Assembly (NCBI GenBank): GCA_026387915.1
Contig: JAPLKS010000017.1
Span: 372,001-436,000 of the forward strand
Source: Gemmatimonadota bacterium
GTDB taxonomy: Bacteria > Gemmatimonadota > Gemmatimonadetes > Gemmatimonadales > Gemmatimonadaceae
Direction: 5' to 3'
DNA length: 64,000 nt
Positions 53,106-60,072 of the stretch are shown here, piece after piece. Position 1 is the first letter of the stretch; the number at the start of each line of letters is the position of its first letter. Position numbers and translations under genes: made by a program. The notes below the pieces were generated by a model that saw only the letters and a program-made list of their open reading frames with translations, did no database searches and was not told where the DNA came from.

Positions 53106-54134
53106 TTATGCGATTTCAAACACCACTTTCCCCGCTTCCCCCGCCTTGATCACGCGAATCGCCTCCGCGTGCGCCTCCAGCGGGAACCGGTGCGTGATCA
53201 CCGGGCGCGGATCAAACTGACCGCTCCGCAGAAACTGCGTCATCTGAATCCACGTCTCGTACATCCGGCGTCCTACCACGCCGTAGACGGTGATCCCCTT
53301 GAAGATGATCTCCGAGGCGAGTTCAATGTCCAGCGGCTTGGACGGAATCCCGAGCATCTGCACGCGGCCACCCACCCGCACCAGCTTGAACGCCTGATGG
53401 ATCGCTGCCGGCACGCCGCTCATCTCGAGCACCACGTCCACGCCAAGTCCGTCGGTCGCCGCGCGCACCGCGCGTTCGGCGTCCTGTGGTTGCACGGCGT
53501 CGTGCGCGCCCATCTGCGCGGCCAGCGCCAGTCGCGTCGGATTCACATCGCTTGCAATCACGCGGCTGGCTCCAGCCGCCTTGCAGATCCCCACCGCAAA
53601 AATGCCGATCGGTCCGCATCCCGTGATGAGAACCGTCTTTCCTGGCAGTTCCGTGTCGTGCAGCGCCGTATGGAACGCGTTCCCCATGGGGTCATGAATG
53701 CCTCCCACCTCAAACGACACCTCGTCGTCGAGGTGCCAGACATTCGTCGCCGGCATCGCAATGTACTCCGCAAAGCAGCCGTCGCGGTCCACGCCAATAA
53801 TTTTTGTGTTCGGACATACATGCCCATTTCCGGTGCGGCACAGATGGCACCGTCCACAGACAATGTGCCCCTCGGCGGTCACGCGGTCGCCAACCTTTAC
53901 ATCGGTCACCAAGTTGCCGACCTCGACTACTTCACCGGCAAACTCGTGGCCCACGGTAAACGGCGGCCGACAGCGGTTCTGAGCCCACGCGTCCCATTCA
54001 TGGATGTGGACGTCGGTACCGCAGACACCAGCGCGGCGAACCTTGATGAGCACTTCGTCGCCGCGAATGGCGGGGACGGGAACATCCATCAGCGTAAAGC
54101 CGGCGGACGGGGATGTTTTAACGAGGGCTTTCAT
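53106..54134 (-). CDS. tdh: L-threonine 3-dehydrogenase
   Basis: A 342-residue zinc-dependent medium-chain dehydrogenase. The catalytic-zinc Cys is in GVCGTDVHIHEWD, the His-Glu in VGHEFAGEVVEVG, the structural zinc in CGRCHLCRTGNGHVC, and the NAD fold GCGPIGIFAVG. It oxidises threonine to 2-amino-3-oxobutyrate in the cytosol, the substrate of the kbl product. It is the first gene of a two-gene catabolic operon. Confidence 0.95.
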   Translation of the reverse strand: MKALVKTSPSAGFTLMDVPVPAIRGDEVLIKVRRAGVCGTDVHIHEWDAWAQNRCRPPFTVGHEFAGEVVEVGNLVTDVKVGDRVTAEGHIVCGRCHLCRTGNGHVCPNTKIIGVDRDGCFAEYIAMPATNVWHLDDEVSFEVGGIHDPMGNAFHTALHDTELPGKTVLITGCGPIGIFAVGICKAAGASRVIASDVNPTRLALAAQMGAHDAVQPQDAERAVRAATDGLGVDVVLEMSGVPAAIHQAFKLVRVGGRVQMLGIPSKPLDIELASEIIFKGITVYGVVGRRMYETWIQMTQFLRSGQFDPRPVITHRFPLEAHAEAIRVIKAGEAGKVVFEIA

Positions 54135-54454
54135 ATGTTAAACGTCGCGGGTGGCGCTGGGTGGCGAAAGTGGAGGAATCCCTCGCGCCGGTGCGCGGGT
54201 TTCCGGAGGGTGGCACCGCCCTGCCGGCCCCCCACCGATCTCTAAACGAGGAACTCCTCCACGACGTTGTCGCGATCTGCGCGCTTTCTGCCAAGACTCG
54301 CCCCTTCCCGTATCCGGCACGGTCAACTCATATTCAGCAATCAACCGTCAGTTCTGCCGCCGCGTTTCCCCCACCTGCGGCTCACCACGACCGAGATTCG
54401 CGACTCGGCCGCGCACTGTCTCCTCGTGGCCCGGTGCCCGGAGCGAGTGATTGA
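54135..54454. other. 320-base divergent region between tdh and tldD
   Basis: No recognised gene. Two overlapping plus-strand frames run through it into tldD. One (54267-54458) ends with about 25 codons of strongly G/C third positions (LTTTEIRDSAAHCLLVARC) and overlaps the tldD start by four bases, but has no convincing start or homologue I know. AGGGTGGC and other purine runs near 54203 are not promoter-like. I see no clear -10 for either flanking gene. Confidence 0.4.
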
Positions 54455-56092
54455 ATGACCGATAGGCGCGAGTTCTTGAAGCATGCCGGTAGCGCCGGCG
54501 CCGCCATGGCCCTGCTGTCCACCTTCCCGCGTGGACTCCATGCCGCCCCGGCCGCCACACCCCAGAATCTCGATCGGTTCCTGAGTGGTATGAACGGTGG
54601 GAATAAGGAACTGATGATGGACGCGCTCAACGCCGCCAAGCTCGCTGGCGCGTCGTGGGCCGATGTGCGCATCGCGCGCTTTCGTCAGAACTTCGTCGTC
54701 ACCCGCGAACAGCAGATCATCAACGTGGTCGACACCGACACCATCGGCTGCGGTGTGCGCGTGCTCGTCGACGGCTGCTGGGGCTTTGCCGCCACCCGCA
54801 ATCTCACGCGCGACGCGGTCACCGCCGCCGCTCGCGAAGCCGCAGCCATCGCCAAAGCCAATCGTGTCGCGCGCGACCGCGCCGTGGAACTCGCCCCGGC
54901 ACCTGCCTTTCCAAACGCCAAGTGGCAGGGCGCGTACTCCGTCGACCCCTTTGACGTGACCGTCGAAGAAAAAGTGGACCTCCTGCTCAAGACCAACGCC
55001 GAGGCCCTAAAGGCCGGCAAGGTGAAGTTCGTGAGCTCGGTGCTCTTTTTTGTGAAGCAAGACCGACAGTACGCCAACACCGACGGCTCCGTCATTGAGC
55101 AGAACTTCGTGCGAAGCTGGCCCCAAGTCGCCGTCACCGCTGTCGCGGATGATCGCAGCGACTTCCAAACCCGTCAGTCTGCAGAAGTCGCGCCGATGGG
55201 GCGGGGGTGGGAGTATGTGAAGGGCAGCGATCTTATGGGACGCGCCCGCCAATGGGGCGAAGAAGCCGCGCAGAAACTCACCGCCAAGTCGGTGGATGTC
55301 GGTCGGTATGATTTGGTGCTCCACCCCTCCAACATCTGGCTCACCATCCACGAATCCATCGGCCACCCGCTCGAACTCGATCGTGCGCTAGGCTACGAAG
55401 CCAACTACGCCGGCACCAGCTTCGTCGCACCCCCCGAAGACAAGCTCGGCAAACTGCGCTACGGTCCCGCCATCATGAACATCCAGGGCGACCGCTCGCA
55501 GGAAGGCGCGCTCTCCACCATCGGCTACGACGACGACGGCGTGCAGCCTGACGACTTCCTCATCATCAAGGAAGGGATGGTCAACGACTACCAGACCACG
55601 CGCGAACAAGCCCCGTGGCTCAAATGGTGGTATGACAAGCAAGGCCGGCCCACCCGCTCACACGGGTGCGCCTATGCCGACAGTTGGTCCAGCGTGGCCT
55701 TCCAGCGAATGCCCAACGTCTCCCTCTTGCCCGGCAAGGAAGACAAGACGTGGGAAGATCTCATTGCCGCCACCGACAAGGGCATCGCGATCATCGGCGA
55801 CGGTTCGTTCTCCATTGATCAGCAACGCTACAACGCACAGTTCGGTGGCCAGCTGTTCTATGAGATTAAGGGCGGCAAGCTCGCCGGCATGCTCAAAGAC
55901 GTGGCCTACCAGATTCGCACGCCGGACTTCTGGAACTCCCTCGACATGCTCGGCGGCAAATCCAGTTATCAGCTTGGCGGATCCTTCTTCGACGGCAAAG
56001 GACAGCCCGGTCAGTCCAACGCTGTCAGCCACGGCGCCGTGCCTGCCCGCTTCCGCAACGTCAACATCATCAACACGGGGAGGAAGAACTAA
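54455..56092 (+). CDS. tldD: TldD-type metallopeptidase with a Tat signal
   Basis: A 545-residue protein. The amino end DRREFLKHAG followed by a hydrophobic stretch and GLHAAPAA is a twin-arginine signal, unlike the cytosolic TldD of enteric bacteria. The zinc site is H299-E300-SIG-H304 (HExxxH). TldD and TldE form a heterodimeric protease that trims unfolded peptides and antitoxins and matures some RiPPs (family knowledge). Its stop shares a base with the tldE start (TAATG), so the two are co-translated. Export of the complex is inferred from the leader. Confidence 0.92.
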   Translation: MTDRREFLKHAGSAGAAMALLSTFPRGLHAAPAATPQNLDRFLSGMNGGNKELMMDALNAAKLAGASWADVRIARFRQNFVVTREQQIINVVDTDTIGCGVRVLVDGCWGFAATRNLTRDAVTAAAREAAAIAKANRVARDRAVELAPAPAFPNAKWQGAYSVDPFDVTVEEKVDLLLKTNAEALKAGKVKFVSSVLFFVKQDRQYANTDGSVIEQNFVRSWPQVAVTAVADDRSDFQTRQSAEVAPMGRGWEYVKGSDLMGRARQWGEEAAQKLTAKSVDVGRYDLVLHPSNIWLTIHESIGHPLELDRALGYEANYAGTSFVAPPEDKLGKLRYGPAIMNIQGDRSQEGALSTIGYDDDGVQPDDFLIIKEGMVNDYQTTREQAPWLKWWYDKQGRPTRSHGCAYADSWSSVAFQRMPNVSLLPGKEDKTWEDLIAATDKGIAIIGDGSFSIDQQRYNAQFGGQLFYEIKGGKLAGMLKDVAYQIRTPDFWNSLDMLGGKSSYQLGGSFFDGKGQPGQSNAVSHGAVPARFRNVNIINTGRKN

Positions 56093-57483
56093 TGTCCGCC
56101 CCCAAACGCCTCCTCGACGCCGTCACCCGCCTTTCCGCCGAACCCGAAGGGGTGCTCAGCCGCGAGGCTGTGCAGGCGCTGTGCGAGAAGACCGTCAAAA
56201 TGTCCAAGGCCGATGCCGTCAACGTGAGCATCAATGGCGGCATCACGCAGAACATCCGCTTTGCCGCCAATCAGCTCTCCACCGCTGGTTCGATCGTCGA
56301 TGCCACGGTAGTGGTGCAGTCATCATTTGGCGCCAAGCACGCCGTCGTCACCACCAACGATCTCTCGGACGAATCGCTCCTTCGCACCGTCCGGGCATCG
56401 GAACGCCTCGCCAAGCTCGCTCCGGACGATCCCGAAGCCATGCCCGAGCTCTCGGCGCAGCAGTACGACGCCGTCAACGCGTGGTTTGATGTCACCGCCA
56501 ACAACTCGGCGGCGGACCGCGCCGGTGTGGCGCGTACCGCGCTCGACCCCGCACGGCAGGCCGGCGATGTCACCACTGCGGGCTTCCTCATTGCTGGCGC
56601 CGGCTACAACGCCATCGCCAACCAGAAGGGATTGTTCGCGTATTTCCGTTCCACGAGCGCGAATTATCAGCTCACCGTGCGCACCAACGATGGAACGGGA
56701 TCGGGATGGGCCGCGGCCGATCATCCCGATTGGGCGCAGATTGATTACGCCGCCGTGGCACGTCGCGCGCTCGAAAAAGCGCGTGCATCACGTGCGCCGG
56801 CCAAAATCGAACCCGGCCGATATGTGGTCATTCTTGAGCCGCAAGCGACGGGAGACCTCGTTCAGCTCATTTTAAATTATGCCGATGCCCGCAGTTCCGA
56901 CGAGGGTCGATCGCCCTTCGTGAAGGCCGATGGCGGTAACAAAATAGGGGAGAAGATCGTCGATTCTCGGGTCACTTTATTTTCTGATCCCGCCGATCCA
57001 CAGTTGCGCTCGCAACCGTTCGATGGGGAAGGTTTCCCTCTGAAAAAACAACTTTGGATAGAAAACGGCGTGTTGAAGCAGTTGTACTATTCACGCTTCT
57101 GGGCACAGAAACAAAAGAAGATCGCGACCGGTGCACCAAGCTCGTTTAATATGTCCGGAGGCTCCAAAAGTGTCGAAGAATTGGTCCAGGGCACGGAACG
57201 CGGAATTCTCGTAACTAGGCTCTGGTACTTGCGCGAAGTCGATCCTCGTACAATTCTGTACACAGGATTGACGCGCGATGGCACGTTCTTAATTGAAAAT
57301 GGAAAGATTGCGAAGAGCGTTTCGAACCTTCGGTTCAACGAATCACCGCTCTTCATGTTGAATAATCTTGAGGCGCTCGGACGGACTGAGCGACTCGCCG
57401 GGACTGAGCAAGGCGGAGCAGTGGCAATGCCGTCGATCAAAGTCCGGGACTTCAACTTCACGAGCCTCTCTGAGGCCGTGTAA
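56092..57483 (+). CDS. TldE/PmbA-type partner subunit
   Basis: A 463-residue TldD/PmbA-family protein without the HExxxH motif and without any signal peptide, as expected for the non-catalytic partner. Family landmarks include SINGGITQNIRFAANQLS, GFLIAGAGYNAIANQKGL, SGWAAADHPDW and the carboxy GTFLIENGKIAKSVSNLRFNESP. From about base 56870 (residue 260) to the end the DNA becomes clearly richer in A and T, with codons such as TTA, ATA and AAT, unlike the first half and the neighbours. The protein frame stays intact. This looks like an intragenic recombination junction. Confidence 0.9.
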   Translation: MSAPKRLLDAVTRLSAEPEGVLSREAVQALCEKTVKMSKADAVNVSINGGITQNIRFAANQLSTAGSIVDATVVVQSSFGAKHAVVTTNDLSDESLLRTVRASERLAKLAPDDPEAMPELSAQQYDAVNAWFDVTANNSAADRAGVARTALDPARQAGDVTTAGFLIAGAGYNAIANQKGLFAYFRSTSANYQLTVRTNDGTGSGWAAADHPDWAQIDYAAVARRALEKARASRAPAKIEPGRYVVILEPQATGDLVQLILNYADARSSDEGRSPFVKADGGNKIGEKIVDSRVTLFSDPADPQLRSQPFDGEGFPLKKQLWIENGVLKQLYYSRFWAQKQKKIATGAPSSFNMSGGSKSVEELVQGTERGILVTRLWYLREVDPRTILYTGLTRDGTFLIENGKIAKSVSNLRFNESPLFMLNNLEALGRTERLAGTEQGGAVAMPSIKVRDFNFTSLSEAV

Positions 57484-57491
57484 GAACGGGG

Positions 57492-57536
57492 CCGCGGAAA
57501 CGCGGTTTCGGACCCAGCGATCCACCGGGGGATCGC
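57492..57536 (+). promoter_or_regulatory. Two leader hairpins before the 20-residue gene
   Basis: The first is CCGCG-GAAA-CGCGG (57492-57505), a GNRA tetraloop hairpin. The second is GCGATCC-ACCGGG-GGATCGC (57517-57536). They begin nine bases after the tldE stop and precede the AGGAG of the small gene. They could be an mRNA-stabilising leader or a regulatory structure. Confidence 0.5.
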
Positions 57537-57569
57537 CAGGGATTTCACTCCTTCACAGGAGCTAGTACC

Positions 57570-57632
57570 ATGGCTGCCAAGAAGAAGGCTGCAAAGAAGG
57601 CCACGAAGAAAAAGGCCGCGAAGAAGAAGTAG
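57570..57632 (+). CDS. 20-residue Ala/Lys protein (histone-H1-tail-like)
   Basis: A complete minigene: AGGAG at 57557-57561, eight bases, ATG 57570, 20 codons, TAG, then a strong terminator. The product has eleven Lys, seven Ala, one Thr and the initiator Met, arranged as KKK/AA repeats like the tails of bacterial histone H1 (Hc1/AlgP type) and like the carboxy end of the NYN protein at 48953-50923. It should bind nucleic acid or act as a basic counter-ion; this is inference from composition. Lys codons are AAG/AAA mixed. It could instead be the remnant of a longer AlgP-like gene, but the clean expression signals argue for a working gene. Confidence 0.65.
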   Translation: MAAKKKAAKKATKKKAAKKK

Positions 57633-57641
57633 TTTCTTCGT

Positions 57642-57677
57642 ACAGCGGGGAGCCGGCGCAAGCCGGCTCCCCGCTGT
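57642..57677 (+). terminator. Rho-independent terminator of the 20-residue gene
   Basis: A perfect 16-bp stem with a GCAA (GNRA) loop (57642-57657, 57662-57677), followed by CGTTTAA. It lies ten bases after the stop. Confidence 0.85.
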
Positions 57678-57747
57678 CGTTTAAGCGATCCCCAAAATCA
57701 AAAAGCCCCACGAGCGGCGCTGAGCGTATGAACCGGAAGAAAGAAAC

Positions 57748-57770
57748 GCCCCAGAGCGAGCTCTGGAGCG
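57748..57770 (-). terminator. Terminator of the 54-residue minus-strand gene
   Basis: The core stem CCAGAG-CGAG-CTCTGG is extended by CGC/GCG after one mismatch. On the minus strand it is followed by the T-rich TTTCTTTCTTCC (57747-57733). Confidence 0.6.
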
Positions 57771-57802
57771 TGTGTACGTTCTGGCGACGAGGGAGTGCGC
57801 GG

Positions 57803-57831
57803 CTAGGCCACGCTAGGCCACTCTAGGCCAC
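57803..57831. repeat. Three 10-bp repeats placing a stop codon in every minus-strand frame
   Basis: CTAGGCCAC occurs at 57803, 57813 and 57823. On the minus strand each unit is GTGGCCTAG. Because the period is 10, the TAG falls in a different frame each time. The first one read is the real stop of the 54-residue gene. Confidence 0.85.
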
Positions 57832-57987
57832 CAGCTTTCCGTTTACTTCCGCCTCTTCTTCCTCGTTCACCGGCACCGGTCCCCACACGTATGCCGAAAA
57901 ACGCGGCGTCTCTTCCGTGCGATTGCCCCCGGAAATAATGATTCCCATGGGCTCTTCATCCGCCTTGGCTCGACGCAGACTATCCAT
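57823..57987 (-). CDS. 54-residue protein of unknown function
   Basis: A small gene on the minus strand: GAGGG at 57997-57993, five bases, ATG 57987, and stop at 57825-57823. The product has a basic helical start (MDSLRRAKADEEPMG), a central IIISGGNRTEETPRF and YVWGPVP segment, and an acidic EEEEAE end. Codon choice is coding-like and it has its own terminator. I do not recognise it. The same helix continues upstream in another frame (MDEALSSLL, start 58055): removing one T from the CTTCTTTATTG stretch would join them into a 76-residue protein. So either a frameshifted longer ancestor, a sequence error or chance. Confidence 0.55.
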   Translation of the reverse strand: MDSLRRAKADEEPMGIIISGGNRTEETPRFSAYVWGPVPVNEEEEAEVNGKLVA

Positions 57988-57999
57988 TGCATCCCTCAG

Positions 58000-58019
58000 G
58001 GCGAGCAGATCCGCTCGCC
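58000..58019 (-). promoter_or_regulatory. Hairpin just before the ribosome site of the 54-residue gene
   Basis: GGCGAGC-GGATCT-GCTCGCC on the minus strand, a 7-bp perfect stem two bases upstream of GAGGG. It might gate translation, or lie inside a longer coding region if the frameshift reading is right. Confidence 0.4.
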
Positions 58020-58124
58020 TTTCAATAAAGAAGTGAACTCAAAGCTTCGTCCATTAGACGTTGCAGGACGGGTGCCAGTTTCCAAGCATAGGTAAAGCTT
58101 TTTGTGGCAATGGGTTATAAACAA

Positions 58125-58153
58125 AACAGCCGGCCTGAAAAAGGCCGGCTGTT
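58125..58153 (-). terminator. Rho-independent terminator of the gene at 58194-58970
   Basis: An 11-bp perfect stem (AACAGCCGGCC) with a seven-base loop. On the minus strand the arm runs on into TTTTGTTTAT, a T-rich tail. Confidence 0.85.
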
Positions 58154-58193
58154 GCATTAAGACACGTCGTAAATTGAACTGTGTGTCAGTTCG

Positions 58194-58970
58194 TTACGCC
58201 ATGGTTTTTCTTGCCACCAGCGTCTTCGACGCGCCGGGCTCAGGGACAAAGGACAAATCCCAGCCCACGTACTGCGCTCGGAGCTCCTCTTCGGTGATCG
58301 CTTCCTGCCCGGCGATGATCGTCTCGACGAGGTGCACGCCGCCGTCGGCCGTGGCGAGTTGGAGCGCGGCAATCAGCTTTGAGCGCTCCCGATCCGAAAG
58401 TCCGGCAAAGGCCGCCGGCGTAAACACCACCGCTGCCATCGGTCCCTCGGGAAGCCAGCGACTGAAATCCGTGGTCAGGCCAGTCACGCGCGACTGCAGC
58501 CCCGCTTCCTGCGCTGCGAGCAGCACACGTTCGACCACGTCGTGCTCAGGTTCGATGGCCGTCACCTGACAGCCATTGGCCGCGAGGTACAGCGCCGAAC
58601 CCTGCACGCGCGCGCCGGAGACCACGACGTGTGCACTGAGCGACGCGGTGCCGAGTGCATGGGCGAGTGGCGTGTCGGACCGGAGTCCCCAGTATTCCGG
58701 GTTCTTCGGCTCCGATGCGTTTTTGAGCAGACGGCGGCGCCACGTTGCAAACGACGGAATCTTGAGGCGGCGCAAAATCAGGCGGTCGACCTCTGCCGCG
58801 AGAAGCACATCGCGCATCCCCAGCTGTAGCTCCGTCTCGAAGACCGCCTGGGCGGCGTCGGCAATGCCGCACAAATGCTCGCGCGACACGGACTCCTTGT
58901 ACGCCTCAACCTCGCGGTCGACGTACAACTCATATTCGTGACGGAGTGAGCGTGGCGAGCGTGGCTGCAT
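58194..58970 (-). CDS. Class I methyltransferase-like protein
   Basis: A 258-residue soluble protein from ATG 58970; GTG 58985 in frame is the alternative, and neither has a good ribosome site. The amino third is helical and charged. A Rossmann-like core follows, with HVVVSGARVQGSALYLAANGCQVTAIEPE (motif I to acidic motif II), a VTGLTTDFSRWLP segment and VVFTPAAFAGLSDRERSKLI. The glycine loop is degenerate (SGARVQGS), so AdoMet binding is uncertain. Substrate unknown. It is a monocistronic gene ending in a strong terminator. Confidence 0.68.
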   Translation of the reverse strand: MQPRSPRSLRHEYELYVDREVEAYKESVSREHLCGIADAAQAVFETELQLGMRDVLLAAEVDRLILRRLKIPSFATWRRRLLKNASEPKNPEYWGLRSDTPLAHALGTASLSAHVVVSGARVQGSALYLAANGCQVTAIEPEHDVVERVLLAAQEAGLQSRVTGLTTDFSRWLPEGPMAAVVFTPAAFAGLSDRERSKLIAALQLATADGGVHLVETIIAGQEAITEEELRAQYVGWDLSFVPEPGASKTLVARKTMA

Positions 58971-59079
58971 CGGGTGGCCGATCACGAGTGGGCGTGCTTG
59001 ATCAAATCCAAGCTACACAAGATTTCTCTGCACTCAAAGAGAAAAGTTGTCCACACAACGACGGGATGGTCTCTGATGT

Positions 59080-59091
59080 GTGACGTGTCAC
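59080..59091. promoter_or_regulatory. Operator-like palindrome between divergent genes
   Basis: GTGAC-GT-GTCAC, a perfect 5-bp inverted repeat, lies between the methyltransferase-like gene and mutM. A possible repressor site; short enough to be chance. Confidence 0.25.
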
Positions 59092-59193
59092 GCCAGCGTC
59101 GCGTCACGCCCCATTGGCGCCACCGGAGCACGGCGCGCATTCTTCTGGCGCAGAACAGCTGTCCTCACTAGCGGCTCCCATCTCCCAACCCTG

Positions 59194-59985
59194 ATGCCAG
59201 AACTGCCGGAAGTCGAAGAAGCCGCGCAGCGACTCCGCGTCGCCGCTGTAGGGCACACCGTGATCGCCTTGCGTGCGTTGCATCCCTCCCAGCGGAAGCA
59301 ACTCCCCGCCCGTCGTGCTCGGCGTGCCATCGGCCGCCGCATCGTAGCGGTCGAGCGGCGCGGAAAGTATCAGAGCATTCGCTTCGACGACGACTCCACG
59401 CTCCTCGTGCATTTTCGCATGGACGGCGATTGGCACGTTGGACGGTGCGAGGATCCGCCGGCGCGCTTTGCACGCGCCGTACTCGATCTCGAGAACGACA
59501 CGCGCCTCTCGCTCGTGGACGCGCGCGCGCTCTGCACCATCACCTGGCATGAGAGCGGCGTCGATCCACTGCCGGCACTCGGACCCGAAGCGGACGATCC
59601 CGCGATCACCGCAACGGCGTTGCGCAACGCGCTGGCGGCTCGCCGCGGCCCCATCAAGGCCGTCTTGCTCGATCAACGCGTGTTGGCAGGCCTCGGCAAT
59701 ATTTACGCGGCAGAATCGCTCTGGCGCGCTTCTATCCATCCTGCCGCATCAGCCGCCGCACTGCGCGAGCCCACGTTGCAACGTTTGATCACCGCCATCC
59801 GCGCTTCACTCGCCGATGGGGTGCGCAACGCCGCGCGGTACCGTACTGGTGTGCGCGTGGCGCCGCTCAAGGTGTACGATCGCGAAGGCGAACCGTGCAC
59901 GCGCTGCAGTGCCACGATTCGGCGCATCACGCAGGCGGGGCGCTCCACGTACTACTGCGCGGGCTGCCAGCGGCTCAAGCGCTAG
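59194..59985 (+). CDS. Formamidopyrimidine-DNA glycosylase family protein (MutM/Nei)
   Basis: A 263-residue base-excision-repair enzyme starting at ATG 59194 with MPELPEVEEAAQRL, where Pro2 is the Schiff-base nucleophile and Glu3 catalytic. The conserved Lys is in RRGKYQSIRF, the helix-two-turn-helix segment in VLLDQRVLAGLGNIYAAE, and the zinc finger ends CTRC to CAGCQR. It removes oxidised purines (8-oxoG) and nicks the strand; Nei-like specificity for pyrimidines is possible. The open frame upstream of 59194 is not coding. Confidence 0.92.
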   Translation: MPELPEVEEAAQRLRVAAVGHTVIALRALHPSQRKQLPARRARRAIGRRIVAVERRGKYQSIRFDDDSTLLVHFRMDGDWHVGRCEDPPARFARAVLDLENDTRLSLVDARALCTITWHESGVDPLPALGPEADDPAITATALRNALAARRGPIKAVLLDQRVLAGLGNIYAAESLWRASIHPAASAAALREPTLQRLITAIRASLADGVRNAARYRTGVRVAPLKVYDREGEPCTRCSATIRRITQAGRSTYYCAGCQRLKR

Positions 59986-60016
59986 CTGGTGCCGCGCGGA
60001 ACAAGCGCCGGCGTCA

Positions 60017-60048
60017 GCGGTCGCGCTGCTCGGCGGTCGCGCTGCTCG
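60017..60048. repeat. Two 16-bp direct repeats between convergent genes
   Basis: GCGGTCGCGCTGCTCG is present twice in perfect tandem (60017-60032, 60033-60048), with four more bases of a third copy. It is non-coding and has no known function. Confidence 0.85.
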
Positions 60049-60072
60049 GCGGGACCTATCACAGCCTCCTGA

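Noticed and set aside
54161-54454. 97-codon frame ending exactly at the tldD start
   Set aside because: Pro/Ser/Arg-rich without a recognised motif. A competing overlapping frame (54267-54458) looks equally coding over its last 25 codons, so neither is convincing.
57727-57825. 32-codon plus-strand frame (MNRKKETP start)
   Set aside because: No ribosome site. It covers the minus-strand terminator and repeat, and its composition is not protein-like.
60017-60048. Attachment-site or mobile-element trace
   Set aside because: A simple tandem 16-bp duplication with no integrase, tRNA or terminal inverted repeats nearby.
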